A stretch of DNA of 64,000 nucleotides from DASXUX01 sp036504595 (GTDB lineage: Bacteria > Planctomycetota > SZUA-567 > H5-PLA8). Location of the stretch: NCBI GenBank assembly GCA_036504595.1, contig DASXUX010000056.1:124001-188000 (forward strand). The letters are read 5' to 3'. This document shows positions 23,601 to 27,553 of the stretch, one piece after another. Below the pieces are notes generated by a model, which was not told the origin of the DNA, did not search any database, and saw only the letters and a program-made list of their open reading frames with translations. A program made the position numbers and the translations under genes. Every line of letters starts with the position of its first letter. Position 1 is the first letter of the stretch.

Positions 23601-25873
23601 GCGGAACGCCGCCGGTGTTTGCCGAGCAGATCGTCACCATCAACGTGCTTAACGTCAATGATGCGCCGGTCATGAATCCGATTCTCGATGTCACGGTTGT
23701 GCAGGGGCAGAATCTCAGTGCGACCGCGACGGCTTCGGACGCCGATACGGGCGACACGCTGACGTTCAGCAAGGAGAGCGGTCCGGCGTGGGTGAACGTG
23801 GCCGGCAATGGCGCGATCACCGGTATCGCGGCGAACGCCGGCAGCGGTTCGGTGACGGTGAGAGTGACCGATGGCAGCGGCGCGACGGACAAAGCGACGT
23901 TCATCGTGACCGTGACGGACATCAACGATCCGCCGACGCTCGATTCAATCCCGCCGCTGATCGTGGTGCAGGGCGCGATGCTGGGAGTGCAGGCGGTGGG
24001 CCACGATATAGACCCGGCCGCTCCCAACAACACGCTGACGTACAGCATGACCAGCGGGCCGGCGTGGGTGACGGTTGGGGCGACGGGCAGCATCACCGGT
24101 GTCGCTCCGAACAACGGCGGCGGCAGCCTGACTGTTCTCGTCTCCGACGCGCTGGGTGCGTTTGCCGAACAGACGACGACGATCACGGTCATCGACGCGA
24201 ACGACATCCCGACGCTCGACCCAATCCCCGACGTGACGTTAGCGCAAAACACCGCTCTGTCGGTGACGGCCACGGGGCATGACATCGACCCGGCCGCGCC
24301 GAATAATGTCTTGAGCTACAGCCTGACCAGCGCGCCGTCGTGGGTGACGATCGATGCGGTGACCGGAGCGATGACCGGAACCGCTGCGAATCTCGGCAGC
24401 GGAACCGTTGTTGTTCGCGTGAGCGATGGGGGAACCCCGGTGCTGTACGCCGAACAGAAGTTCACGATCACGGTGACGGACATCAACGATGCGCCGACAC
24501 TCCTGCCGATGGGCGACGTTTCTCTGGAAGCCGGGACGCTGCTCAACGTCATGGCCATCGGACGGGACATCGATCCGCCCGGATCGGCCAAGACGCTTTC
24601 CTACAACCTCCTCGCCGCGCCGGCGTGGGTCTCGATCAACCAGATCACCGGCGCCATCAGCGGCATCGCCCTTGCCGGCGGAAGTGGAAAGGTGACCGTG
24701 CAGGTTCTCGATGCGGGTCTGCCGCGCCTGAGCGCTCAGACGTCCTTCAACATCACCGTCATCAGCGTCAATCCGGTGCCGGTCATCACGGACTTTACGC
24801 CGGGAGCAGCGACCACCGGAGACGCCGACTTCACGCTGGTTGTTTCGGGCATCGGCTTCAACAGCACGTCGGTCGTTCAGTTCGGCGGAATCGCGCTTCC
24901 GACCACGGCCATCAGCAGCACGACGCTGAGCGCGACGGTCAGCACCGCGGTTCTGACGATGGCCGGGCAGACGCCTTTCGTGGTGGTCAACCCCGCGCCG
25001 GGTGGCGGCGCATCGAACGCGAAGTTCTTCACGCTGAACGGGCGGCCGGTCATTGCCAGCCCTGCGACCGCCACGCCGAACCCGGCAGCGCCGGGACAGG
25101 ACATTGTGCTGTCGGTTTCCGCCAGCGATCCGGAAAACAAGCCGCTGACCGTCACGTGGGATCTGGGCGATGGCACCACGGCCATGGGATCCAGCGTGAC
25201 GCATCATTACAGCACGGCGAACACGTACGCGGCGACGGCGACCGTTTACGATCCGGATGGCGGCAAGATTACCAGCAGCATCGCGGTTGTCGTGGCTGCG
25301 CCAGCCACTTCCCCGAGTACGTTGGTTGACACAGACGGCGACGGATTCCCCGACACGATGGAACTGGCCGCCGGATCTTCGCCGACCAATGCGGCCGACA
25401 CGCCCGGCAACGCTCCGCCTGTCAAGCAAACGATTCCGCTGACGGACGCCAAGCTGCGCATGAAGTTGAACTTCGTGCTTCCGAGTTCCGACAGCATTCA
25501 GCTCAGCGCCACGATTCTCCTCGGCGAGATGACGCAGATTGGCAGCCAGATGCTCGCGTTCAGCGTCGGGAATGTTTCGAAGTCGGTCGTGCTGGACCTG
25601 AAGGGCGGCTTCAAGGCCACGGGCATCAGCGTGAAGCTGACGAGCAAGGGGCTTGCGCCGCGCATGGGCAAGCTTTCGATCAAGCTGAGCAAGGGAGCGT
25701 TCGCCGAGCTGCTGGCCGGCAATGGACTGACGAAAGACACGGCGGCGCTCAACAAGCCCGTGGACATTCCGCTGTACGTGCTTTTTGACAACAAGCTGTT
25801 CCAGAAGGCGCAGCATCAGCTCTATACGTGCAAGCCCGGCAAGAGCGGAACGACGAAGGACGCGCCGCTTTAG
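5669..25873 (+). CDS. Giant exported repeat protein (6,734 aa), PATR and cadherin-like
   Basis: A single uninterrupted reading frame of 20 kb. Residues 1-37 are a Sec signal peptide with a hydrophobic core (LLALAFLLAG), cleaved near PNAAA. Residues about 158-4270 carry some 18 autotransporter-associated beta-strand repeats (pattern KTGAGTLxLSxxNTYTGxTT), expected to form a parallel beta-helix stalk. A PA14 domain sits inside this part (about 1343-1480, GEYYSN to ALHWTAP). Two Ig-like Big_3-type domains follow (about 4405-4598), then 19 tandem He_PIG/cadherin-like domains (4599-6367), a TIG/IPT-like domain, a PKD domain (WDLGDGT), a DTDGDGFPD calcium-loop motif and a C-terminal domain of about 140 residues. 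No autotransporter barrel, LPxTG or PEP-CTERM motif is visible, so its release and anchoring are unknown. Likely a surface adhesin or stalk. Confidence 0.93.
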   Translation: MAKQSGRFIWGSSILSPGGLLALAFLLAGTVSPNAAAGTVTWTGATSTDFEVGTNWSTGTAPAATDDVVFGPGAPPANLPALTIARNVNSVAFSTPTGGWTLGGSGFILTIAATGINTTGQTSGTNTITCKVTLGAAQSWSVVNGLLDVQGAIGGANALTKTGAGTLQLSAANTYTGATTISAGTVVLANPSGNALGTGSVTVASGAMLDLNGRTTASPFTNVAGTGVGGIGAIVNSNTTTAAAITGTLTQGTNSFSTGGAGDITYATITGTAAYTVTKLGTGTVTLGGTADNAYLNAAVSAGKLVLAKAPSAAGVHASGSGTVVVNNGGILQLGGSGGYQINLTNSLTVNTGGTFDMNGQSQSVDILSGGGIIDNTNATAAILTVGYNNGGGTFSGTVKNASGAISLVKRGTGTEILSSANTFTGGTTLSGGVLELGNATALSTGGLSVNANATLQTTGALTIANTVTLSSSCNLTLSPNNQNTTLNGVISGVGSLVKNGTATVTLANTNTYSGNTVLNSGTLTVGTNNALSAGSLLSINGGTLTSSTSVTLPNPIVMAADFAVGGTQPINFTGPAQITPGATRTITVTNTSNTTTFAAISGVGSSLIKAGANTLTLTGNCTYSGSTAVNAGTLDLQGDSGQLSATTALTVNLGATFAIDNTGTANVAHINPAANVVLNGGTFVSSAPSSGNTARADSVANLQLAAGSGSSTLALSSTSTANCTLTVGSYTPNNAMLFFNRSFPSTNANGSKLLLNPEPGTLPANYPSIYVYEDNSGGSPNTGIGQYKAAGTGIVCPSAGLNGQIYTSNAAGGINWNSGGGNWIVNVGAVTVPGANDIVIIKDNHTVNLTAAQSCYALIFNAVTGGNGTLGPVGGGPFALTVGAGGILVNASNNPSPAIGTGVLLNWGPSPLSVSNAGTGTLNINAPGALTGTGGLVLGGTGAVGIAGDNSSYSGTTTLDSGFLNVGATSALGTGPLVINGGTITATFPLILSNPVTINGNFGLRGSGVANTLTFSNNWTLTTAATVTCSQAGNFQAPAVTVGGVISDGGSNFGLTKSGASDLILTNANTYTGLTTVNQGRLVLQAGNTNLAALAGDVVVNQGGSLAIDGSGTVAHNYFTTAAPAVTLNGGDLTMAAPAGVSHVQALSSLVLGSGSISSINLSGAGLAAYNSQLTLGSLTCQPGAQLALTRTFTAGTSNAILTLATPPAAGTLYPYITVSEIAVPAAQGMGVFDAGSGIVALTGTGVTPAGNTYTYSGANNGAWETPANWMPVALDPSGPQAGDNVIIPAGLTVAITAAPHACNSLTFLSNSAVQTSGISGAGTLTVASGNVTVMQPSTTGGIKGEYYSNMQFGPFTSPSTRLEASLNNGALATPSGQTLTFSAVFTGFIVPPTTDNYTIDVNGDDGIRLFVNGEMIGNSWEQGGPRNNNNLTNRGHGNVVPMVAGVKYPVRVEMYQNTGGGAIALHWTAPSVNGGNIQAIPLGNLVPGSGTITIGCNLNFGATTGSITNQSMGTLNISGTIPATSTAGVKIDGCGIVQLNSANAYAGNTTLSAHALYLGNNNSLGAAASTLVIPSGLLNTPMITQAMGVTVPNLTIPNPISLSSDVILTTNATNMTYTGNVALNGNRTVTLANVALMAGPAFGTVTLAGNVTDGTGTTTFTKAGTGNLLLSGTANQWGATQINRGTLKMLAAGSIPANVPMTIFGNYESITAGGATTFNPVPCTLDLSGFPLTVSSLTTASVPLNIGEGPLNNNQCFVTSTFGGVLTINNFSDVTWPGVFQANLAVVKNGAGALVLTNTPTTTGSLTVNGGTFSLVTTWLGSLFVNNAGTVVNLLTPTTPSVSTTVNDGTLNILAANISPNGALVQNGGNIVVSNSGSIGARSVTLSGGSFTIDGTALAPKVFAGTPVLNFGGGTLNMFQPAAGSRTENLSGLSFQSGASTINLNSGGAVMGLASSSALYHVGYTGTVNFNTIPAGDVGTNATITAAGTVVGAVPYATVNSSVAKYDAVQGLIPDVRPPPPTFYSNKDGADFNNPADWDSDAVGTPAGAVPAANADVFIRHRNITNSFSGTNANRVNSLTFTGSGAGTLGGANPYYFSGLGSGIVVDASAPASLSISAPLNFGTLEGNIAHNGAASNSIALNGAITASAGITKSGTGTAILGADNSATVTGTGFGIAGGTLSISADNNLGNAALAVTINGGTLQAAGTTAFTSNRSIALGIAAATIEVLNMGGFTAAGVISSQGTVGGLIKTGPGTLTVSGVNTFTGGTPATAIVLKAGMFSTNNDNQLGAGTNGITFDGGTFYNTFNGQYTFGTARAFTFAAGGGTIFCLNNGTAGKLYLNAANQFTGSGTFTKSGAGMIQFTGACANPNFTGNVVVMGGALEVQGAGNLSAAGTITLDNDPAITPYVAEVTISNITVANNIIVTPRGGVLSSEYGTNTINASLFSGSITLNGPLAFGLRQFWTATPASGYLTISGPMSGSGNATLALSNPAGGTANPGQLYVLGANAGYSGLWTIPTNATLQIDNNVASATLGSGALMNLNGTLTWASAASVTCPALSGTGTLIHRGNSTLALSSPNTLATIKIERGPNATDNVILDLPGSGTTTVTGTISVGTAGNGNAAMNIRGSHTLNTVNFMLGDATSMPGTVNQSGGTVNVSGQVRVGHYPTETSTYNLSGGTLNVTAASSGTNPFQAGTQEYNGTVYLGIDGTGVLNQSGGTLITPSLVLDNRGDTGGTDTYTMTGGTLILGNWGIQGNASTLVNLGGGTVIASATWNPPAVGARPITLTGTNGDVVFNTNGFNIVLDGVVSGSAGLAKTGAGSLILNAVNTFTGTLAVNGGTVKAGNAGALGDVAGNGVTVAPGGAVDFNGQAIGAKAFASVNGGGVANTGALTNSSATAASFAGNIMAGNPTVGSTAGNLTLSGVLSGAGVPLTKIGSGTVILSAANTYTGLTTVSAGTLRLQGNTGAISGNLTVGGGTLEIDNTAGADVGRIPDTAVVTLSGGSFVMSAGNTMDRLETIGSLVFTPGTSNAITLIGNGAFSSRLTVASGTFASLNLTGSTFLNLNRQTAGGAGTGNLILTGQGSDIVGPIANTTVNYQAAQYDFTGGQGLIQNGGTGALRYTVAAGNWNAAGTWDGGATVPVAADTVVIRHAITLDVSPTVQAVVFDNGGNTGTLAPAAMTLTVTSGRVSVQGAGTTGTINSVLAGGALIKDGAGSLVLTATNTYAAPTTINGGSLLVAADGNLGTAPGAPATNIILNGGGLYLNSAGPGADITLSPNRTIAIGNAGGTLGNLNTVWRLWHQGVITNIAGQAGALTFAGPGQIVMGSASANTYSAGTTLAANAFIILASNSNAPFGAGTVNILGGQMRSSITAPGNTVPNPIVLSGDLIFVSGGATDQSLTFTGSVTLVGTGARVLTVNTNVNPIVFSGTIGDGGNAVGLTKTGLGTLTLSNAAPNTFTGPLSVNGGSLNVAAANNISSASALNISGGALLYTGAAAATLPAGGTCSPGTAYTITNKALTTNVATLTVSTNFAVGQVVNVAIGDPIFDGYVVLTVVTGTTISYSRTNADVASAAAAGTVTGIGTINVQNAGCTLTMAGAFGGAGGLCKAGAGTMVLSGQSTYVGTTIVAAGTLSMGTNNALAASSDIINAAATLDFGGFTAVIRNLTTIVDRADAPINGVGNLTVNGNCTLGQNAFPITVNRTSTLTTVAGSTLKIGSGSGSNLTLGTSTYLPNGANVSAIGVLDARLSAAVQMNLGILRVGYAGATGGTLTSIGQLRLPTGAATTTSIVASDSIRVGDSAGMGNAAVTQILTFGGGVNTISTPKFSVGYGKGSGNVTVAAGGTVNFVGVTAVNIGDQYNNGGTGTLEVCTVDFSGGILNAPSWSTVVVGAYPSTGANGGSGTGTLTLGNSANVLNIGTLSAGILSGTGTSSSATTGTININGGTVSIGSATLGSSVGNPTAAMTGTINVAGGNVIIGAITMGRSTGTPAVATAGTLNITGGTVNSTGVINPGGGTLTTNTLTIANGSTVNSNNNNVGNLSTLTFSGGNWYNPGGIARALTQTGGTLIRNAAGTTSIAGAYALNAACQAQITAGTVSVNGSITTNNAGSVITVDGGMLTFPAPNTLAVGQLVYRSGGITNLAAGGATLSGIGDALILRNVDVNFAVNLTGASGGNIHFENANNAAGAISGPLNMGALSRSVITEDIVAAPIDLTISGVISNGGLNKTGAGTLVLSGVNTYAGNTTATTGIILINGTQPASTVALAGGTVGGTGTAGPMTGTPGEINPGSPVTAPGTLKSGNLTLNNPSILTANLASSTAYDQLSVTGTVNLGNGALNVVLGYVPAPGDSFTLINNDGNDAVVGTFNGIPEGGFPVIGGHIFQLTYAGGTNNNDVVLTRIQGAITVTLSSSLNPSKYGDAVTFSSHVSTVVVGGPAITGTVTFSSDGVALSTVNVDVAGDASFSTSTLPAGTHAIVATYNGATEYAAANSPTVSQVVTKLSTLSGLSSSKNPSCTGDSVTFTAMVIALGSTNIPAGSVQFTLNGANLGGPVALDAIGHATQVLNLPAGDHVLGAAFLDNINFAGSMATPITQSVIINTAPTIAPILGVSLNQGQILNIAAIGHDNDLASPFKDFAYSITAGPAWVSVNPNTGAITGLAARDGTGDVTVQVTDGGGLFNSTTFHIDVINANTAPLIAALGTQTPTQGVFFTITAVGTDNDPTSPNKDLTYSLTSAPVWLSIVPATGVISGMPPNNGSGTVTVRVTDGGTPKLYAETTFAVNVIDADDAPVLDPIANLNMTQGQWITFQATAHDIDPAGPNSTLVFSNNAGLTWVNVAPSGLITGQAPNNGSGSVTVRVTDGGGLFDEKTFTITVADVNDPPTIDVISTQTVPQGNGFSIQAFGHDLDPDVTNSTLTYTLTSAPAWVSILGNVISGTAPNGGDGNVTVRVTDGGGLYAETTFAVVVTDLNQNPTLDPFVAVTLAQGQSLNIQAYGHDIDPPGLDSTLTYSLDTAPAWVNIDSVTGSIVGVAANAGSGGVTVRVTDGGGLFATQSFNITVTDVNDRPTLLGIPNQTVTQGNVLTVNVVGSDIDPAGANHNLTYSLVTAPAWLSIVPATGVISGTAPNGGSGIVVVRVSDGGAPVLYSEVTFLVTVDDVNEAPTLDLIPNMTVTQNSAIAYQAIAHDTDPAGPDSTLTFTKTAGLGWVSIDPDGLITGQAPNNGTGSVTIRVTDGGTPGLFAERTFSITVTDVNDPPTVTQIPDVPLFQGDLLSVTIFANDIDPAAPFNTLGYSLTLAPAWVSLAGNVISGTAPNAGSGLVIVRVTDGGGLFVETVFNIIVTDVNDGPTLDPITDVTVTQNQSIALQAVGHDIDPAAPNNTLTYSKTSGPAWVNVSPTGLITGTAANAGDGDVIVRVTDGGTLGLLVERTFHVTVIDVNDTPTLLPIGPVVMVAQNAPLVLSAIGADIDPAAPNSTIAYSLVSAPAWVTIDPVSGAFGGTAANGGSGMVTVRVTDGGTPPLYAERTFTLAITDLNEAPTLDPIGNVTLAQGAQLNIQANGHDIDPTAPNNVLTYSLDAAPAWVSINPTSGAIVGVAANNGSGTVTVRVTDGGTPGLFATRLFTVTVTNVNDPPVLNAIATVPITSGQALSVTATAVDPDVGEVLTYAKISGPAWVNVAGNGAITGTAINGGTGSVTVRVTDLAGAYDEMTFLINVTDVNTAPTLSAIGNVTLTQGDLLYVPAQGDDVDPPGPNSTLTYVLVSAPAWVTLDPTAGVLAGVAPNNNAGSGLVTLHVTDGGTPSLSSANVSFTVTVNNINDPPKLSPLLDVTLLQNTNLNVTATASDPDVTDILTFVKIDGPAWVNVAANGAITGVAANAGSGLVTIGVSDGLRADQASFFVTVTDVNDGPTLDPVPAITVLERQAFVVQAYGHDIDPAAPNNTLVYSKSAGLTWVNVGAGGMISGEAPNNGSGTVTVRVTDGGTPPVFAEQIVTINVLNVNDAPVMNPILDVTVVQGQNLSATATASDADTGDTLTFSKESGPAWVNVAGNGAITGIAANAGSGSVTVRVTDGSGATDKATFIVTVTDINDPPTLDSIPPLIVVQGAMLGVQAVGHDIDPAAPNNTLTYSMTSGPAWVTVGATGSITGVAPNNGGGSLTVLVSDALGAFAEQTTTITVIDANDIPTLDPIPDVTLAQNTALSVTATGHDIDPAAPNNVLSYSLTSAPSWVTIDAVTGAMTGTAANLGSGTVVVRVSDGGTPVLYAEQKFTITVTDINDAPTLLPMGDVSLEAGTLLNVMAIGRDIDPPGSAKTLSYNLLAAPAWVSINQITGAISGIALAGGSGKVTVQVLDAGLPRLSAQTSFNITVISVNPVPVITDFTPGAATTGDADFTLVVSGIGFNSTSVVQFGGIALPTTAISSTTLSATVSTAVLTMAGQTPFVVVNPAPGGGASNAKFFTLNGRPVIASPATATPNPAAPGQDIVLSVSASDPENKPLTVTWDLGDGTTAMGSSVTHHYSTANTYAATATVYDPDGGKITSSIAVVVAAPATSPSTLVDTDGDGFPDTMELAAGSSPTNAADTPGNAPPVKQTIPLTDAKLRMKLNFVLPSSDSIQLSATILLGEMTQIGSQMLAFSVGNVSKSVVLDLKGGFKATGISVKLTSKGLAPRMGKLSIKLSKGAFAELLAGNGLTKDTAALNKPVDIPLYVLFDNKLFQKAQHQLYTCKPGKSGTTKDAPL
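6143..18465 (+). repeat. Coding autotransporter-associated (PATR) repeat region
   Basis: About 18 degenerate copies of a roughly 30-residue strand-turn motif (LTKTGAGTLQLSAANTYTG, LVKNGTATVTLANTNTYSG, LNKTGAGTLVLSGVNTYAG and others) spaced irregularly through residues about 158-4270, separated by Asn/Gly/Thr-rich beta-helix sequence. In Proteobacteria this motif marks autotransporter passenger domains (PF12951 type). Here it occurs without a barrel, as is common in Planctomycetota and Verrucomicrobiota. Confidence 0.85.
19463..24769 (+). repeat. Nineteen tandem cadherin/He_PIG-like domain repeats
   Basis: Residues 4599-6367, average 93 residues each. Each domain has a DxDP motif, a PAWVxI/V motif, a TVRVTDGG strand and a DVNDxPTL linker; the Asp residues match cadherin-type calcium-binding positions. 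Most units are of the longer type (HDIDPAAPNNTLTYS). Three (12th, 14th, 16th) are a shorter type lacking the proline-rich insert (ATASDPDV-like, then a VNVAGNGAITG-like strand). Expansion by tandem duplication is evident. Confidence 0.88.
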
Positions 25874-25876
25874 CGG

Positions 25877-25911
25877 CAGGGTTCAGGGTTCAGGGGCTAG
25901 GGTTCAGGGTG
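25877..25911. repeat. Period-7 tandem repeat, unit CAGGGTT
   Basis: Five consecutive 7-mers: CAGGGTT twice, then CAGGGGC, TAGGGTT, CAGGGTG. It starts four bases after the stop codon of the giant gene. Related arrays lie at 26064-26091 (four units, same strand) and 26207-26230 (CTGAACC type, opposite orientation). Confidence 0.88.
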
Positions 25912-25925
25912 AGTGGTGGAGAGCA

Positions 25926-25980
25926 CGCTTGAGATCGCGCCAAAACGGACGGCGCGATCTCAAGCGCGCCACAATTTTTT
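25926..25980 (+). terminator. Perfect 16-bp palindrome with T run after the giant gene
   Basis: The arm CGCTTGAGATCGCGCC (25926-25941) is perfectly complementary to 25951-25966 around the loop AAAACGGAC. TTTTTT follows at 25975-25980, 8 bases past the stem. It is a plausible intrinsic terminator for the giant gene, although the gap before the T run is longer than typical. The loop matches that of the hairpins at 49635-49732, so it may equally be a member of a dispersed palindrome family. Confidence 0.6.
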
Positions 25981-26063
25981 GCCGGTCGTGGGGCGAGACC
26001 CAAGTGCTCGCCCCAAGGGAACCCGGGGGGGTCGTTCCATTCAACCGGCAAAGCTCTTGACGG

Positions 26064-26230
26064 CAGGGTTCAGGGTTCAGGGTTCAGGGTCATGGTTTTC
26101 GAGTGCCCTACCTCAAATTTCGCCGCGGCTTGCGGCGACCTGAGCCAAGAATCCTGAACCTCGAACTCTCCTGCCGTTGTGCAACTTTCGGTTCACGGGG
26201 CTGGTTCTGAACCCCGAACCCCGAACCCTG
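26064..26230. repeat. Inverted pair of period-7 arrays
   Basis: 26064-26091 holds four units CAGGGTT, CAGGGTT, CAGGGTT, CAGGGTC. 26207-26230 holds CTGAACC, CCGAACC, CCGAACC, CTG, which is the same unit on the other strand. The two arrays can pair, enclosing about 115 bases that hold a further CCTGAAC, CTCGAAC tract at 26153-26166. They end 3 bases before the 3' end of the minus-strand zinc-ribbon gene. The rest of the gap 25981-26063 shows no gene. Confidence 0.85.
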
Positions 26231-26233
26231 CTG

Positions 26234-27382
26234 TTATCCCGCCTTAGCCAAATGCGAACTGCTGACGTGCGCGCTGCCGGACGCTTCATTCATCAGCGCC
26301 TCAACGAATGCCTTGAACTCAGCCTGACTGAGCGGCTGGTCCGTCGGGAAGCACGCGGCGGTCGCAGTCATCTGTTTTCGCGAAACCACGTACCGCACCA
26401 ATCCCGGCACGCGGTTCAATTCATTGGCGCGCTCGACCTGGGCGGTGCCCGCCGGCACGGAGGCCGGCACCACCGAGGCTGGCGCTACCCAGCCGCGCAG
26501 GAAGCCCGCGCAGGCGGAGATGCGCACGCGGCAGCGCTCGGCCGATGTCAGTTCACGGCTGAGGAGAAGTTCGTCGCCGATGCGCCACGCGCGGTAGCCG
26601 CACCGCCTCGCCAGGTCGTCCACTTGCTGCAGCGAAAGAGCGGGCATCGCACACGGCGCGGCCGGCTGAGCGAACGCGGCCTGGACGGACGGATGGTCCA
26701 CGCGCCGCTCTTCCACCGTGCGCCGGATGATCGTCAGCGCATGCCGCCGGTCGTGGTTCATCTGGCGCAAGGTCTGCAGAATCAGGCCGGAGGTCAGCAC
26801 GCCTTCTTCGCGCGGACGCGGCGAAATGGCGCGATGCATCGTCACGGTGTCGCAGGTTTGTACGAAGGTGGCGGCGATGCTGCGCTGGTTGATCTCGTTG
26901 ATCGCCTGCGCAAGCGGCACGTCGTCGAGCTGCGGGAGGTCGATGACCGGCGACTCCAACACCAGCAGCCCGCGCGTTCCGGAAACGCGAAAGTCATCCA
27001 CGGTGGTCACGCCCAGCATCGAACTGTGGAACTTGACCTTCGCCCGGAACGCGCGGAAGCCCGGCTCATCCTGACACGGCCAGTTGTGAAAGCGGAACAT
27101 CCCGAGCGCGATGTTGACCAGCGCTTTGTCTGGATCGAAGGGCTGCGTGGGAGGAGCCGCAGGGGTTGACATGGATGCGCGCAGCAGCGCCGGCGGCTCT
27201 TCGGGCGCGCCGACGGAGACCATCGGCGCCACCGGCAGCAGCTCCAGTTCGGCCGCGCCCTGGATCTCCGGCACGAGGTTGCTTTTGAAGCACACGCCGC
27301 AGAGCACGTGCTTGCCGATATCCGATACCGGACACTCGATCTGGCCACCACAGCCTTGGCAGGTCACTCGGATCATGCGCAT
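26234..27382 (-). CDS. Zinc-ribbon protein, possible YbjN-like C-terminus
   Basis: A 382-residue soluble protein. An N-terminal zinc ribbon is clear: C8-x2-C11 and C28-x2-C31, with an extra C17. Residues about 95-180 and 270-380 look like two alpha/beta domains; the last (LVRYVVSRKQMTATAACFP, SQAEFKAFVEALMNEA) resembles the YbjN/type III chaperone-like fold, but that is a weak guess. A proline/alanine linker (about 60-90) follows the ribbon. The ATG at 27382 has GGAGG 8 bases upstream and is preferred to 27376 and 27466. Residues of the type PASVVPASVPAGTAQ (near 26440-26490) are encoded by a REP-like palindrome inserted in frame. Function unknown. Confidence 0.75.
   Translation of the reverse strand: MRMIRVTCQGCGGQIECPVSDIGKHVLCGVCFKSNLVPEIQGAAELELLPVAPMVSVGAPEEPPALLRASMSTPAAPPTQPFDPDKALVNIALGMFRFHNWPCQDEPGFRAFRAKVKFHSSMLGVTTVDDFRVSGTRGLLVLESPVIDLPQLDDVPLAQAINEINQRSIAATFVQTCDTVTMHRAISPRPREEGVLTSGLILQTLRQMNHDRRHALTIIRRTVEERRVDHPSVQAAFAQPAAPCAMPALSLQQVDDLARRCGYRAWRIGDELLLSRELTSAERCRVRISACAGFLRGWVAPASVVPASVPAGTAQVERANELNRVPGLVRYVVSRKQMTATAACFPTDQPLSQAEFKAFVEALMNEASGSAHVSSSHLAKAG
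26440..26493. repeat. REP-like palindrome inside the zinc-ribbon gene
   Basis: On the minus strand the sequence runs GGTAGCGCCAGCC, then a spacer, then GTGCCGGC-CTCCGT-GCCGGC. The hairpin GCCGGC-loop-GCCGGC and 24 flanking bases are identical to part of the palindrome at 43438-43485. It encodes an Ala/Val/Pro-rich insert in the host protein. Confidence 0.75.
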
Positions 27383-27499
27383 GGCCGCGTCCTCCCGGTT
27401 ACAGTCACATGTAGCACTCTGCAACATACACCATGCGAAGTAGGTAACGCAAGGGTTTGCGCACAAAAATGTTTATCAAAGTTTCATATTATTACGGTG

Positions 27500-27513
27500 T
27501 ATGTACTTACATA
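27500..27513. promoter_or_regulatory. Candidate operator palindrome upstream of the zinc-ribbon gene
   Basis: TATGTACTTACATA is a 14-bp inverted repeat (6-bp arms TATGTA/TACATA, 2-base centre) in an AT-rich stretch about 120 bases upstream of the zinc-ribbon start. It also lies downstream of cysS. The shape is typical of a dimeric repressor site, but no regulator is assigned. Confidence 0.3.
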
Positions 27514-27553
27514 AACACAATTTCTGACTTGCGCATGGTCTAGTGCACGTGTG

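Noticed and set aside
24239..25816. 525-residue ORF on the minus strand inside the giant gene
   Set aside because: Antisense shadow of repeated, GC-rich domains; no family motif seen. The same applies to other minus-strand ORFs within 5669-25873.
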